From positions 29,065-93,064 of the forward strand of contig JACPCS010000136.1 of assembly GCA_016184455.1 (NCBI GenBank): a stretch of DNA of 64,000 bases. The letters are read 5' to 3'. The DNA comes from Acidobacteriota bacterium. GTDB taxonomy: Bacteria > Acidobacteriota > Vicinamibacteria > Vicinamibacterales > UBA2999. Of this stretch, positions 46,319 to 55,413 are shown piece by piece. The position numbers and the translations under genes were made by a program. The notes below the pieces were generated by a model. The model searched no databases and was not told the DNA's origin. It saw nothing but the letters and a program-made list of their open reading frames with translations. The first letter of the stretch is position 1. Each line of letters opens with the position of its first letter.

Positions 46319-46867
46319 TTACTTGATCGGCACCGTCCAGAGATAGATCGTCCGGCCGTTGACGTTCTGCGTCTCCTGCGGCTTGATGTCGCCCATGTCG
46401 AACGCGTGCGAGACGACGCGCGTGCCCGGCTTCAGCTCGGCGTTGAGCTTCGGCAGCGCCTTCAGGTTGAGCGACGGCAGCAGGTACAGCGTCACGACGG
46501 TCGCCTCGCTGATGTTCGTCGTGAACAGGTCCTGATTGAGGAACCGGACGCGGTCGCCGACGCCGGCCGCTTTCAGGTTCTCGGTCGCCTCCTTGATGCG
46601 CTGCGGATCGATGTCGATGCCGACGCCGCGCGCGCCGTAGACCCTGGCGGCCGTGATTGGAATCCGCCCGTCGCCGGAGCCGAGGTCGTAGACCACGTCG
46701 TTCTTGGTGACCTTCGCGAGCTTCAGCATCGCGTCGACCACCTCCTGGGGCGTCGGAACGAAGATGACGTCAGGCGAGCGAAGCGGCGCCGGCGCGGTCT
46801 GCGCCCATGTGGGGGCGGCGACCGCCGCGACGATCGCGAGTGACAGGACACAAGTGCGTAGTCTCAT
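46319..46867 (-). CDS. Class I SAM-methyltransferase-like protein with a signal peptide
   Basis: 182 aa. An N-terminal signal peptide (VLSLAIVAAVAAPTWAQ) precedes a Rossmann methyltransferase core: VVYDLGSGDGRIPITAAR (motif I), GVGIDIDPQRIKEATENLK (motif II), VRFLNQDLF, VVTLYLLPSLNLKALPKL. The segment after the signal (VPTPQEVVDAMLKLAKV) is typical of this group. A secreted enzyme that needs cytoplasmic SAM is puzzling, so it may bind another ligand. Single gene, convergent with the SMP-30 gene. Confidence 0.82.
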   Translation of the reverse strand: MRLRTCVLSLAIVAAVAAPTWAQTAPAPLRSPDVIFVPTPQEVVDAMLKLAKVTKNDVVYDLGSGDGRIPITAARVYGARGVGIDIDPQRIKEATENLKAAGVGDRVRFLNQDLFTTNISEATVVTLYLLPSLNLKALPKLNAELKPGTRVVSHAFDMGDIKPQETQNVNGRTIYLWTVPIK

Positions 46868-46906
46868 GAGCCTCCCTCAAACTTTAAGTAAGTGCGCGAA
46901 TTATAC

Positions 46907-47022
46907 AAGGCCTCAGGCCTCAGGCCTCAGGCCCCAGGGCCCGGCGTCTCAGAGGCCCAAGATTTGCTAAGGCCTGAGACAGCCCTGAGGCCTGGGGCCT
47001 GAGGCCTGAGGCCTGGGGCCTT
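46907..47022. repeat. Microrepeat spacer with inverted arms (word AGGCCTGAGGCC)
   Basis: CAAGGCCTCAGGCCTCAGGC is followed by a long complementary arm, AGGCCTGGGGCCTGAGGCCT, ending four bases before the lysC ATG. The segment CAGACAGCCCTGAGGCCTGG also occurs at 59730, and shorter arrays of the word at 58769. Confidence 0.75.
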
Positions 47023-47026
47023 CACT

Positions 47027-48238
47027 ATGTCGATAGTCGTGCAGAAATACGGCGGAACGAGCGTCGCCGACGTCCAGAAGCTCCGGCAGGTGGCCGAGCG
47101 CGTCATGCACACCCATCGCAAAGGGCACCAGGTCGTCGTGGTCGTATCGGCCATGGGCGACACCACGGACGAGCTGCTGGCCATGGCCAAGCGGGTGTCG
47201 CCCAATCCCGAGCGGCGCGAGCTGGACATGCTGCTGTCGGCCGGCGAGCGCATTTCCATGGCCCTCCTCTCGATGGCGATCCGCGAGCTTGGCGGCGACG
47301 CCATCAGCTTCACGGGCAGCCAGTCCGGAATCATCACGAACGACCGGCACGTCGACGCGCGCATCATCGAGGTGCGGCCGTTCCGCGTGCAGGACGCGCT
47401 CGCGCAGGGCAAGATCGTCGTCATCGCGGGCTTCCAGGGCGTCTCCTACAAGAAGGAAGTGACCACGCTCGGGCGCGGCGGCAGCGACACGACGGCCGTT
47501 GCCATGGCGGCCGCCCTCGACGCGGAGTACTGCGAGATCTGTTCCGACGTCGATGGCGTCTATTCCGCGGATCCACGCGTGGTGGCCGCCGCGCGCCGGA
47601 TCGGCTCGCTGTCCTATGAAGAGACGCAGGAGATGGCAGAGGCCGGCGCGAAGGTCCTCAACGCGCAGGCGGTCGAGTTCGCGAAGGAGAAAGGAATCGC
47701 CCTCTACGCGCGCGCGACGAGCGGCCCGCTGCCCGGTCCCGATCCCTCGAGCGATGGCACCGTCGTCCGCCGCAACCCGCCCCGCATGCCCGGCACCGTC
47801 GTCGGCGTCGCCAGCGAGCGCGACGTGCTGCTGCTCACGAGCGACGCGCCACCGGCCGAGCTCCTCACACTGCTCGATGACTGCGGTGTCGCCGGCAAAC
47901 AGCTGCACGTCGCCTCGGGTCTGACGACGCTGGTGATTTCGCGCGAAAACCTGCACGACGAGCCGCGCGTCCGCGCGACGCTCGAACGGCGGCTGGACGG
48001 ACGGGCGCGGCTCGTCGATGGCCTGGCCGCGGTCAGCGTCATCGGCGCCGGGATCAACGCGACCTACCGCAACATCCGCAGCGGCTCCGAGGCGCTCGCC
48101 GCCGCCGGCATCCAGCCGGACGACTTGGCCACCTCGTCCTTCCGAATCACCTGGATGATTCCGCGCGGGCGGACAGACGAGGCGGTCCGGCTGCTCCACC
48201 GCCACTTCATCGAAGCAGAACAGCCGCTGCTTCCCTGA
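47027..48238 (+). CDS. lysC: Aspartate kinase (monofunctional, two ACT domains)
   Basis: 403 aa. First step of the aspartate family (Lys, Thr, Met). Kinase core: [52 protein letters not shown] and [16 protein letters not shown]-terminal ACT repeats with [22 protein letters not shown]. Closer to the Bacillus/actinobacterial LysC type than to ThrA. A second aspartokinase lies at 53180. The upstream microrepeat forms its leader, leaving no visible Shine-Dalgarno. Confidence 0.92.
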   Translation: MSIVVQKYGGTSVADVQKLRQVAERVMHTHRKGHQVVVVVSAMGDTTDELLAMAKRVSPNPERRELDMLLSAGERISMALLSMAIRELGGDAISFTGSQSGIITNDRHVDARIIEVRPFRVQDALAQGKIVVIAGFQGVSYKKEVTTLGRGGSDTTAVAMAAALDAEYCEICSDVDGVYSADPRVVAAARRIGSLSYEETQEMAEAGAKVLNAQAVEFAKEKGIALYARATSGPLPGPDPSSDGTVVRRNPPRMPGTVVGVASERDVLLLTSDAPPAELLTLLDDCGVAGKQLHVASGLTTLVISRENLHDEPRVRATLERRLDGRARLVDGLAAVSVIGAGINATYRNIRSGSEALAAAGIQPDDLATSSFRITWMIPRGRTDEAVRLLHRHFIEAEQPLLP

Positions 48239-48265
48239 GACTGACGGCGGGCCTATGATCCGCCC

Positions 48266-50074
48266 ATGAGCACTTCCCGACTGCTTGCCGTCATCTGCGC
48301 AGGGGCGCTCGGCGCCGCCGGCTGTCGAAGCGGCGCGCCGGCGCCATCGGCCGACCAAGCGCGCGCGTTCCTGCGCGAGGCGAACGACACGATCCTGCGG
48401 CTCAGCAACGAGGCGAACCAGGCCGGCTGGGTGCAGAACACCTACATCACGGTCGACACCGAAGCGATCGCCGCGCGCGCCAACGCGGCGTTCATGACGG
48501 CCGTCACGCGATTCGCGAAAGAGGCCACGCGGTTCGACAACGTGGAGCTGCCCGAGAGCGAGCGGCGGCTGCTGCTGCTGCTGAAGAACGCGCTCACGAT
48601 GGCGGCCCCCGCCGATCCGAAGGAGGCGGAAGAACTGGCGCAGCTCGTCGCGTCGATGGAAGGCACGTACGGACGCGGCAAGTACTGCCAGGACGGCGAG
48701 TCGGGCGACGCCTGCCTCGACATCGAAGAGATCACCGAGATTCTGGCCAAGGACCGCGACCCGGCGCGTCTGCGCGACGTCTGGGAGGGGTGGCACACGA
48801 TCGCGCCGCCGATGAAACAGCGCTACGCGCGCTTCGTGGAGTTGTCGAACAAGGGCGCGCGCGAGCTGGGGTTCGCCGACACGGGCGCGATGTGGCGGTC
48901 GAAGTACGACATGCCTCCCGTTGCGTTTTCGGCGGAGCTCGATCGCCTCTGGAGCCAGCTGCGCCCGCTGTATCTTTCGCTCCACGCGTACGTCCGGACG
49001 AAGCTGCGCGAGCGGTACGGCGATCGGGTGCCGGCGGGCGGCCCGATCCCGGCGCACCTCGTCGGCAACATCTGGGCGCAGGACTGGTCGAACGTGTACG
49101 ACCTCGTCGCGCCGGCGGCTGGCGCCCGCACGGTGGCGCTCACCGACGTCCTCCGCGCGCGCAACGTCAGCCCAACCGACATGACCCGCTTCGGCGAGCG
49201 GTTCTTCACCTCCCTCGGCTTCGAGCCGCTCCCGCCGACGTTCTGGGAACGCTCGCTCTTCGTCAAGCCGCGCGATCGCGAGGTCGTCTGCCATGCGAGC
49301 GCGTGGGACATCAACAACGTCGACGACCTCCGCTTCAAGATGTGCATCGACCAGACCGCGGAGGATTTCACGACAATCCACCACGAGCTCGGCCACAACT
49401 TCTACCAGCGGGCCTATGCGGGCCTGCCGCCGATCTTCCGCGACAGCGCCAACGACGGTTTTCACGAGGCGATCGGCGACACGATCGCGCTCTCGGTCAC
49501 GCCGGAGTACCTGGTGAAAGTGGGACTGATCGATCGCGCGCCCGATGCGTCGGGCGACATCGGCCTGCTGCTGCGCACCGCGCTCGAGCGGCTCGCGTTT
49601 CTCCCCTTCGGCCTGGTGGTCGATGCGTGGCGCTGGCAGGTGTTCAGCGGACAGGTGACGCCGGAGAGCTACAACCGCGCCTGGTGGGAGCTGCGCGAGC
49701 GCTATCAGGGCGTGCGCCCGGTATCGGCGCGCGGCGAGGAGTTCTTCGATCCGGGCGCGAAGTACCACATCCCGGCGAACACGCCCTACGCACGCTACTT
49801 CCTCGCGTCGGTGCTCCAGTTCCAGTTTCATCGCGCGCTGTCGCAGGCCACGGGCTGCACGATGCCGCTCCACCGCTGCTCGATCTACGGCAACGCGGAG
49901 GCGGGCACGCGGTTGCGGGCGACACTTGAACTGGGCGCGTCCCGACCGTGGCCCGACGCGCTCGAAGCGCTGACCGGTCAGCGCCAGCTCGACGCAACGG
50001 CAATGGCCGACTACTACGCGCCGCTCAAAGCCTGGCTCGACGAGCAGAACACGGGCGCGAAGGTGGGGTGGTGA
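48266..50074 (+). CDS. M2 family dipeptidyl carboxypeptidase (angiotensin-converting-enzyme-like), lipoprotein
   Basis: 602 aa. Lipobox AGALGAAGC near residue 20 suggests a membrane-anchored periplasmic protein. Zinc site TTIHHELGHNFYQRAYAGLP (HEXXH) with the downstream Glu in NDGFHEAIGDTIALSVTPEY. The M2 pattern CHASAWDINNVDDLRFKMCI is present. M2 enzymes release C-terminal dipeptides; physiological substrates in bacteria are unknown. Overlaps the MgtC-like gene (GTGA). Confidence 0.92.
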   Translation: MSTSRLLAVICAGALGAAGCRSGAPAPSADQARAFLREANDTILRLSNEANQAGWVQNTYITVDTEAIAARANAAFMTAVTRFAKEATRFDNVELPESERRLLLLLKNALTMAAPADPKEAEELAQLVASMEGTYGRGKYCQDGESGDACLDIEEITEILAKDRDPARLRDVWEGWHTIAPPMKQRYARFVELSNKGARELGFADTGAMWRSKYDMPPVAFSAELDRLWSQLRPLYLSLHAYVRTKLRERYGDRVPAGGPIPAHLVGNIWAQDWSNVYDLVAPAAGARTVALTDVLRARNVSPTDMTRFGERFFTSLGFEPLPPTFWERSLFVKPRDREVVCHASAWDINNVDDLRFKMCIDQTAEDFTTIHHELGHNFYQRAYAGLPPIFRDSANDGFHEAIGDTIALSVTPEYLVKVGLIDRAPDASGDIGLLLRTALERLAFLPFGLVVDAWRWQVFSGQVTPESYNRAWWELRERYQGVRPVSARGEEFFDPGAKYHIPANTPYARYFLASVLQFQFHRALSQATGCTMPLHRCSIYGNAEAGTRLRATLELGASRPWPDALEALTGQRQLDATAMADYYAPLKAWLDEQNTGAKVGW

Positions 50075-50541
50075 ACGATCTCCCTCTCATCGAAACGTGG
50101 GATCAACTGGCTCGCGTGCTGCCGCCGTTCCTGGTGCGCTGCGGCGTGGCCGCCCTGTGCGGCGCCATGATCGGGCTCGAGCGTGAGTTCAAGCGGAAGC
50201 CCGCCGGCTTCAGGACGAACATCCTGATCTGCGTGGGCGCGGCGATCTACATGTCGGTCGGCCTGCTGCTCGTGCACGCCGGCGGCGAGCAGGGCGATCC
50301 GGCCCGCATTGCGGCGCAGGTCGTCACCGGCATCGGTTTTCTCGGCGCGGGATCGATCATGCAGGCAGGCGGCGCCGTCACGGGACTCACGACCGCCGCC
50401 ACGATCTGGGTCGTGGCCAGCATCGGCCTCGTGGCCGGCGCCGGCTTTCCATTGCTGGCCATCTACGCCGCGGTCATGGTGCTGCTGACGCTGGTCGTGC
50501 TGGGAAGATTCGAAAAGCGGGTGCTCGAGTCCGATTCCTAA
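50071..50541 (+). CDS. MgtC/SapB family membrane protein
   Basis: 156 aa from GTG 50071, coupled to the M2 gene. Family opening LVRCGVAALCGAMIGLEREF, KPAGFRTNILICVGAAIYMS, VVTGIGFLGAGSIMQAGG and VTGLTTAATIWVVASIGL are complete, with four to five membrane helices. The C-terminal ACT-like domain of virulence MgtC is absent, as in the SapB-type subgroup. Role in Mg2+ limitation or ATP-synthase modulation is known only for distant relatives. Confidence 0.9.
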   Translation: MNDLPLIETWDQLARVLPPFLVRCGVAALCGAMIGLEREFKRKPAGFRTNILICVGAAIYMSVGLLLVHAGGEQGDPARIAAQVVTGIGFLGAGSIMQAGGAVTGLTTAATIWVVASIGLVAGAGFPLLAIYAAVMVLLTLVVLGRFEKRVLESDS

Positions 50542-50542
50542 T

Positions 50543-51025
50543 TTAGGAGGAGGTCCGCGGGGTCCGCTTGAGCCGTACGGGCGACGGCTTGAGCGTCAGC
50601 CGCATCCAGAGCGCCTGCAGCGGACGCGTCACTGCCGCATGCCAGGCGGGCCGCGGCAGGACGTTCACATGCGGTGTCCGCTGCCGTCTGTCGATCCCGT
50701 GGCTGAACTCGTCCCGGTACTCGGACGGATGCGCGACGATCGCCGCGATCTCCTGCAAGGTGCCGCCCGTCCGGCGATCGCCATGCGGAAACAGGCGGCA
50801 GAACTCGTCCACGGTGTCGACCGGGTCGAGGCCGACGACGCTCGCGTAGGCGCGCACCCATGCACGCGCATACACGCCGCGCGGCCATGCCGTCAGATCA
50901 TTCCGCTCGAACGCCTCGAGCAGCTCGCGTTTGACCCGCGTGGCCGCGGCGATCTCGTCGAGAGAAATTCCGCTGCGCTCGCGGTGCCGGCGTAACCGTG
51001 CGACGAAGGTGCTTTGCGGGGTCAT
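50543..51025 (-). CDS. RodZ-like helix-turn-helix protein (HTH_25)
   Basis: 160 aa from ATG 51025. The N-terminal HTH_25 domain, RHRERSGISLDEIAAATRVK and NDLTAWPRGVYARAWVRAYA, is typical of RodZ and related cytoskeletal or regulatory proteins. Unlike RodZ there is no membrane helix or periplasmic part; the C-terminal half is basic (LTLKPSPVRLKRTPRTSS). Could be a cytoplasmic regulator. Convergent with mgtC across one base. Confidence 0.75.
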   Translation of the reverse strand: MTPQSTFVARLRRHRERSGISLDEIAAATRVKRELLEAFERNDLTAWPRGVYARAWVRAYASVVGLDPVDTVDEFCRLFPHGDRRTGGTLQEIAAIVAHPSEYRDEFSHGIDRRQRTPHVNVLPRPAWHAAVTRPLQALWMRLTLKPSPVRLKRTPRTSS

Positions 51026-51217
51026 CCCTGAGTCTCCAGTCCTCAAGGAGACCCCAGCAATTTCCGCGCCTCAGCTCCGATCGCCCGCGCTGAAGCCTTT
51101 CGCCTTCATCGGACGGCACTTAGCGTCACGCGACGAAATTGTGATCCCGACGCGGTGTCCAATTTCGCTCGCCCGCTCCAAATCCCCGTTGCATTTTCGA
51201 CACCGCGCGTCGCGCGC

Positions 51218-52039
51218 TCAGGCCAGTGGTGCGGGGACGCCGCCGTTCAAAAATGTCGCGAGCTGCGACGGCGCAAACTGCAGACCGGTGTAGAAGGGAC
51301 CGAACTCGGCGAACTTGGCGCTCGCCTCGTCGAAGCGCATCTCGTAAATCAGTTTCTTGAAGACCAGCGGATCGGCCGCGAACAGATCCACGCCCCACTC
51401 CCAGTCGTCGAAGCCGATCGAGCCCGAGATCACCTGCGTGACCTTGCCGGCGTAATGACGGCCGATGACGCCGTGCTCGCGCATCATCTCCGCGCGCCGC
51501 TCGAATGCCTCGGTGTACCAGTTGAGCGCTTCACAGCGCCGCTTGTTCATCGGATAGAAGCAGACGTACCGCGCGCGCGGCATGTCGAGAAACAGCCGGC
51601 TCATGACGCGCTGACGCTGCGTCTCCATCTCGGCGTCGAAGGCGCGATCGAAGTCGTCGCTGCCCGGCTTGAACTTCGCCCCGAGCTGTTCGTGGATCTT
51701 TGCCGTCATCTCGTACATGCCGAGCTCCACCACCGACACGTACGACGAGGTGGGCTCGATGAGGTCGTGCAGCTCCGTCTGCGCCAGCGCCTGCTGCGCG
51801 TGGGCGAGCTCGTCGAACCCGCGGCGGAAGCAGATGACCATCAGATCCGCCTTGTGTCCCAGCACCCGGACGAGCGCCGTCGACCCGGCGTCCGGTACCG
51901 CCAGCGCGCGCGCCGCCTCGACGGCGATCCGCTCGCGATCGGCGGGCGTGTGGGCCTTCAGACGATCCCACCGGACGCGGTACATCAGGTGCAGGACGCT
52001 CCATCCTTCGAGCGTCTCGGGAACGAACGGGTTGTGCAT
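51218..52039 (-). CDS. hemQ: Chlorite-dismutase-family heme protein, probable coproheme decarboxylase (HemQ/ChdC)
   Basis: 273 aa. Opens with EGWSVLHLMYRVRWDRL, contains HKADLMVICFRRGFDELAHA, SYVSVVELGMYEM and RYVCFYPMNKRRCEALNWYT, which are HemQ-type signatures; IGFDDWEWGVDLFAADPLVF and KKLIYEMRFDEAS complete the fold. HemQ decarboxylates coproheme III to heme b in the coproporphyrin-dependent pathway. No other heme genes nearby. The 192 bp upstream of the RodZ-like gene hold no ORF. Confidence 0.88.
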   Translation of the reverse strand: MHNPFVPETLEGWSVLHLMYRVRWDRLKAHTPADRERIAVEAARALAVPDAGSTALVRVLGHKADLMVICFRRGFDELAHAQQALAQTELHDLIEPTSSYVSVVELGMYEMTAKIHEQLGAKFKPGSDDFDRAFDAEMETQRQRVMSRLFLDMPRARYVCFYPMNKRRCEALNWYTEAFERRAEMMREHGVIGRHYAGKVTQVISGSIGFDDWEWGVDLFAADPLVFKKLIYEMRFDEASAKFAEFGPFYTGLQFAPSQLATFLNGGVPAPLA

Positions 52040-52052
52040 GCCGCGATCTTAG

Positions 52053-52104
52053 CGTAGGGCGCGCTTTACGCCGCGCCTGGCGGGCCGTTAAGGCCCGCCC
52101 TACG
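52053..52104. repeat. Cloverleaf-like palindromic repeat (CGTAGGGC family)
   Basis: Outer stem CGTAGGGC (52053-52060) / GCCCTACG (52097-52104) encloses GGCGCG-n8-CGCGCC and GGCGGGCC-gttaa-GGCCCGCC. Same design as copies A and B (outer stem plus two hairpins) but different sequence. The TAG on its right edge ends the minus-strand fragment at 52100. Confidence 0.7.
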
Positions 52105-52297
52105 CCTCGGAGCGCGTGTAGAACGCCATCCCCATCCCGAGCAGCGCGAGCGCGGTCAGCGCGACAAGCGCCTGCGTCGCCGGCGCCCAGTTGCGCTGCA
52201 GGATGTCGAGCGTGGGCCCCGCGACGCGTCCCTCGCCCTGGAGCGACGGAATCCCTTCGGGCGATTCGTGCGGCTCGAGCCAACCAGCAGCCGCCAC
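52100..52297 (-). pseudogene. Probable C-terminal fragment of a membrane protein
   Basis: 65-codon frame with GC-rich third positions, ending in one transmembrane helix (TQALVALTALALLGMGMAFY). Opens at a GTG without a Shine-Dalgarno, directly where the plus-strand fragment at 52261 begins. Probably the tail of a lost gene; the stop is supplied by the adjacent palindrome. Confidence 0.35.
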
Positions 52298-52419
52298 GCG
52301 AGTTCACGGCGCGAGGCGACGTGATCACCGAGCGGGGCAACGCGTACGTGCCGAAGGATCGCGTGCCGTACGAGATGTGGAACCGGCTCATCGGCGAGGA
52401 GAAGCCAGGACAAGAGTAG
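52261..52419 (+). pseudogene. Probable 3' fragment of an unidentified gene
   Basis: Frame reading REFTARGDVITERGNAYVPK, then DRVPYEMWNRLIGEEKPGQE and a stop, convergent with cobB by three bases. Charged and soluble-looking. No start with a ribosome site (GTG 52321 is possible). Together with the neighbouring fragment it makes a 380-bp zone of debris between hemQ and cobB. Confidence 0.3.
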
Positions 52420-52421
52420 CC

Positions 52422-53162
52422 TTACAGCAATTCGTCCAGCCGCGGAAGGATGACCTCCGCGCCACCGTGGATTGCCACGTCCACTGCGCCGGAGGCGGGT
52501 GTCTCTTCGAGGTTGATCTCTGCGGTGAACGCACCCTGCCGTCGCGCGTCGTGGACGAGGCCTGCGGCCGGGTAGACGATCGCCGAGGTGCCGACCGTCA
52601 GAAACACGTCGCACGCGGTCGACTCGAGCGCCGCGCGCAGGTCGTCGCCGCGCAGCGCTTCGCCAAACCAGACGACCGCGGGACGCGCCAGTCCGCCGCA
52701 CTGCGGACAGCGTGCAGGCAGCTCGCCGAGCGGCACCCGCTCGTCGCGCCAGGCGGCTGCGCCCTTCGCGCAGCGGTCCCAGCACGTGAGCTCCCAGATC
52801 GATCCATGCAGGCGCGTCAGGTTTCGCGTACCGGCGCGAACGTGGAGGTCGTCGACATTCTGCGTCACGACGCTGCACTCGGGCCGCGTCTCGGACCACG
52901 CGGCGATGACCTGATGACCCGCATTGGGCCGGCAGCCGGCAATCTTTCCGCGGCGCCAGTCGTACCACTCCCAGACCAGACGCGGGTTCCGTTCGAATGC
53001 CTCGGGTATGGCAAGGTCCTCCGGCCGGTACTGGCGCCAGAGGCCGTCCTGTCCGCGAAAGGTGGGAACGCCGCTCGCCGCGGAGATGCCCGCACCGGTG
53101 AGGATCGTCAGCCTCCGGGCAGCCCGGATCCTGTCGGCGAGAATCGTCAGCGTCTCATCCAT
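52422..53162 (-). CDS. cobB: Sir2-family NAD-dependent protein deacylase
   Basis: 246 aa from ATG 53162; the 765-aa ORF-track entry merges it with an antiframe of the aspartokinase. NAD loop LTGAGISAASGVPTFRG, TQNVDDLHVRAG, catalytic His in RLHGSIWELTC, zinc cysteines in CWDRCAKG and CPQCGG, and VGTSAIVYPAAGL. Removes acetyl or succinyl groups from lysines; targets could include acyl-CoA synthetases such as the one in this window, by analogy only. Same strand as and downstream of the aspartokinase. Confidence 0.92.
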   Translation of the reverse strand: MDETLTILADRIRAARRLTILTGAGISAASGVPTFRGQDGLWRQYRPEDLAIPEAFERNPRLVWEWYDWRRGKIAGCRPNAGHQVIAAWSETRPECSVVTQNVDDLHVRAGTRNLTRLHGSIWELTCWDRCAKGAAAWRDERVPLGELPARCPQCGGLARPAVVWFGEALRGDDLRAALESTACDVFLTVGTSAIVYPAAGLVHDARRQGAFTAEINLEETPASGAVDVAIHGGAEVILPRLDELL

Positions 53163-53179
53163 GGTCGTGGGCCACGGCG

Positions 53180-54589
53180 CTAATGGTTCGTGTCGAGCTG
53201 AAACGCCCGATGAATCGCGCGCACCGCGGCCGCTGCGTCGCGCTCGGTCACGACGAACGAGATGTTCCGCTCCGACGACCCCTGCGAGATCGCGATCACG
53301 TTGATCCCTTCCTTGCCGAGCGCGCCGAACACGGTCGCCGCGATCCCCGGCGTGCCCCGCATCCGGTCGCCGATCGCCGCGACGATGGCGACCTGCTGTT
53401 CCGCGGTGATCTCGTCGATGTGGCCGCGCATCAGCTCGACCTCGAGCGCGCTGCGAAGCGCCGCCAGCACGCGCGGCGCGTCGGCGGCGCTCAGCACGAA
53501 GCATATGTTGTTCTCCGAGGAGGCCTGCGAAATCATCAGCACGTTCGCCTGCTGCTCGGCGACCGCGTCGAACGCCTTCGCGACAATGCCGGGTATGCCC
53601 TGCATGCCGGTGCCGTTGATCGCGACCAGCATCACGCCTCGAATCGACGTCACCGCCTTGACGCCTCTCGCGGAGGCGTCGCCTTCGACGGTGACGCGCG
53701 TTCCCGGGTGTGTCGGATTGAAGCTGTTGAGAATCCGGACCGGGATGCGCTTGCGGAACGCCGGCAGGATCGTCTTGTAGTGCAGCACCTTGGCGCCGTA
53801 GTACGCCAGCTCGGACGCCTCGCTGTAGGAAACGTCCGCGAGCGTCCGCGCCTCCGGCACCTCGGACGGATTCGCCGTCATCACACCGTCGACATCGGTC
53901 CAGATCCACACCTCGTCGGCATCGAGCGCGGCGCCGATGATCGACGCCGAATAATCCGACCCGCCGCGGCCCAGCGTCGTCGCCACGCCGTCGCGCGTGG
54001 CGCCGATGAAGCCGGTCACCACCGGGATCTCGCCGCGCGCAATCGCCGGCTTCAGGCGGGCCGCTGCCTTCGCCCGCGTCTCTTCCATCAGCGGCTCCGC
54101 GCCGCCGAACTGATCGGTCGTCACGACGACGTCGGTGGCATCGACCGGATGTGACGGGCGGCCGCGCGCGGCAATCGCGGCCGCCACGAGCGGCGCGGCC
54201 AGCATTTCGCCGGTGCCGGAAATCGCGTCGAGAAGCCGCGGCGTCAGCTCGTGCACCATCGAGAGGCCGTAGCAGAGCTTCTCGAAGCGATCGAGCCGCT
54301 GTCGAAGGACGTCGAGCACGTCCGTGTGACGTGCCGTGTCGCCGCCGATGAGCGCATCGGCCACCGTCTTGTGGCGGTCGAACAGATCCTGCCGAAGCGC
54401 GGGATTCCACCGCCCGGTCGACGCCTGCCTGGCGGCGGTGATGAGCGCGTCGGTGACCTTGCTCATCGCGGAGGTGACGACGACGACCTGATGACCCTTG
54501 GCGGCGGTCCGAACGGCGAGCTGCGCGGCCTGCGCGACGGCCTCGGCGGACCCGACAGAGGTACCGCCGAATTTCATGACGATCAGCAT
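53180..54589 (-). CDS. Aspartate kinase, ThrA/LysC-III-like
   Basis: 469 aa from ATG 54589. Longer inter-domain region than lysC at 47027: [80 protein letters not shown], then two ACT domains (VMLVAINGTGMQGIPGIVAK; ITAEQQVAIVAAIGDRMRGT). This is the kinase half seen in ThrA, without homoserine dehydrogenase. Two aspartokinases imply separate feedback control of lysine and threonine/methionine branches. Confidence 0.92.
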   Translation of the reverse strand: MLIVMKFGGTSVGSAEAVAQAAQLAVRTAAKGHQVVVVTSAMSKVTDALITAARQASTGRWNPALRQDLFDRHKTVADALIGGDTARHTDVLDVLRQRLDRFEKLCYGLSMVHELTPRLLDAISGTGEMLAAPLVAAAIAARGRPSHPVDATDVVVTTDQFGGAEPLMEETRAKAAARLKPAIARGEIPVVTGFIGATRDGVATTLGRGGSDYSASIIGAALDADEVWIWTDVDGVMTANPSEVPEARTLADVSYSEASELAYYGAKVLHYKTILPAFRKRIPVRILNSFNPTHPGTRVTVEGDASARGVKAVTSIRGVMLVAINGTGMQGIPGIVAKAFDAVAEQQANVLMISQASSENNICFVLSAADAPRVLAALRSALEVELMRGHIDEITAEQQVAIVAAIGDRMRGTPGIAATVFGALGKEGINVIAISQGSSERNISFVVTERDAAAAVRAIHRAFQLDTNH

Positions 54590-54612
54590 GGCCTCGTATC
54601 ATATCGACACGG

Positions 54613-55362
54613 GTGAAAGTCGCCACCTGGAACGTCAACGGCATCCGCGCGCGGCAGTCGGAGCTGCAGCAGCTTCTCGATTGCGAACAGCCCGACGTCC
54701 TCTGCCTGCAGGAGATCAAAGCGTCGGTCGACCAGCTCCCCGTGTGGCTGTGCGATCTCGAGGGGTACTGGTGCTACTGGCACGGCGGCAAAGGCTATTC
54801 GGGCGTGGGGCTGCACGTGCGACGCACGGGCGCCACGGATCGGCCGGCCTTTCATCATCCGGAGTTCGACTACGAGCACCGGATCGTCACCGTGCGGCTT
54901 CCGCAGGCGACGGTCGCGTCGATCTACGTGCCGAACGGCGGGAAGGATTTTCCGGCGAAGATGCGCTTCCTCGAGGCGCTCGACGCGTTCGCGGCCGAGT
55001 ACGCGTCGGCGGGGCTGCCGCTCGTCCTCTGCGGCGACATGAACGTCGCACGGACCGACATGGACGTCCACCCGAAGGAACGGCGGCCGCGCGCCGTCGG
55101 CCAGCTGCCGGAGGAGCGCGCGCTCATCGAACGCATTCTGAGCCGCGGCCTGACCGACGTGCACCGGCAGCTCGAGCCCGACAACGCGGAGCTCTTCACG
55201 TGGTGGGCGCCGTGGCGCAACCTGAAGCAGCGGAATATCGGCTGGCGGCTCGACTACGTGTTCGCGTCGCAGACCCTCGCCGATCGCGTCGTCTCATGCA
55301 CCGTCCAGCGCGAGTTCGGGACGAGCGACCATGGACCGGTCATAGCCATTTTTGATTTGTGA
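54613..55362 (+). CDS. xthA: Exodeoxyribonuclease III / AP endonuclease
   Basis: 249 aa from GTG 54613. KVATWNVNGIRARQSELQQL, LCLQEIKASVDQLP, GDMNVARTDMDVHPKERRP, RNIGWRLDYVFASQTLADRV and the final GTSDHGPVIAIFDL give all metal and catalytic residues of the EEP fold. Cleaves at abasic sites and trims 3' ends in base-excision repair, a step after glycosylases such as the AlkA-like enzyme here. Confidence 0.93.
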   Translation: MKVATWNVNGIRARQSELQQLLDCEQPDVLCLQEIKASVDQLPVWLCDLEGYWCYWHGGKGYSGVGLHVRRTGATDRPAFHHPEFDYEHRIVTVRLPQATVASIYVPNGGKDFPAKMRFLEALDAFAAEYASAGLPLVLCGDMNVARTDMDVHPKERRPRAVGQLPEERALIERILSRGLTDVHRQLEPDNAELFTWWAPWRNLKQRNIGWRLDYVFASQTLADRVVSCTVQREFGTSDHGPVIAIFDL

Positions 55363-55413
55363 TTTGCGATTTGCGATTTGCAATCACAAATCAGGAATCA
55401 CACATCGCACATG
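55350..55413. repeat. Microrepeat spacer with inverted arms (word GATTTGCGATTTG)
   Basis: TTTGATTTGTGATTTGCGAT is followed by complementary CAATCACAAATCAGGAATCA and CACATCGCACATGG between convergent xthA and the Cys-cluster gene. It supplies the end of both genes. Same word family as 14360-14433. Confidence 0.65.

Noticed and set aside
46967-49873. 968-aa minus-strand ORF and other long antisense ORFs (e.g. 14-1522, 19755-21776, 30090-31574, 32182-33528)
   Set aside because: They lie opposite well-recognised genes, are rich in Arg, His and Asp in the manner of GC-rich antisense frames, and contain no domains.
52422-54719. 765-aa minus ORF as a fusion of Sir2 with another domain
   Set aside because: The N-terminal part is the wrong frame of the aspartokinase; Sir2 starts at ATG 53162.
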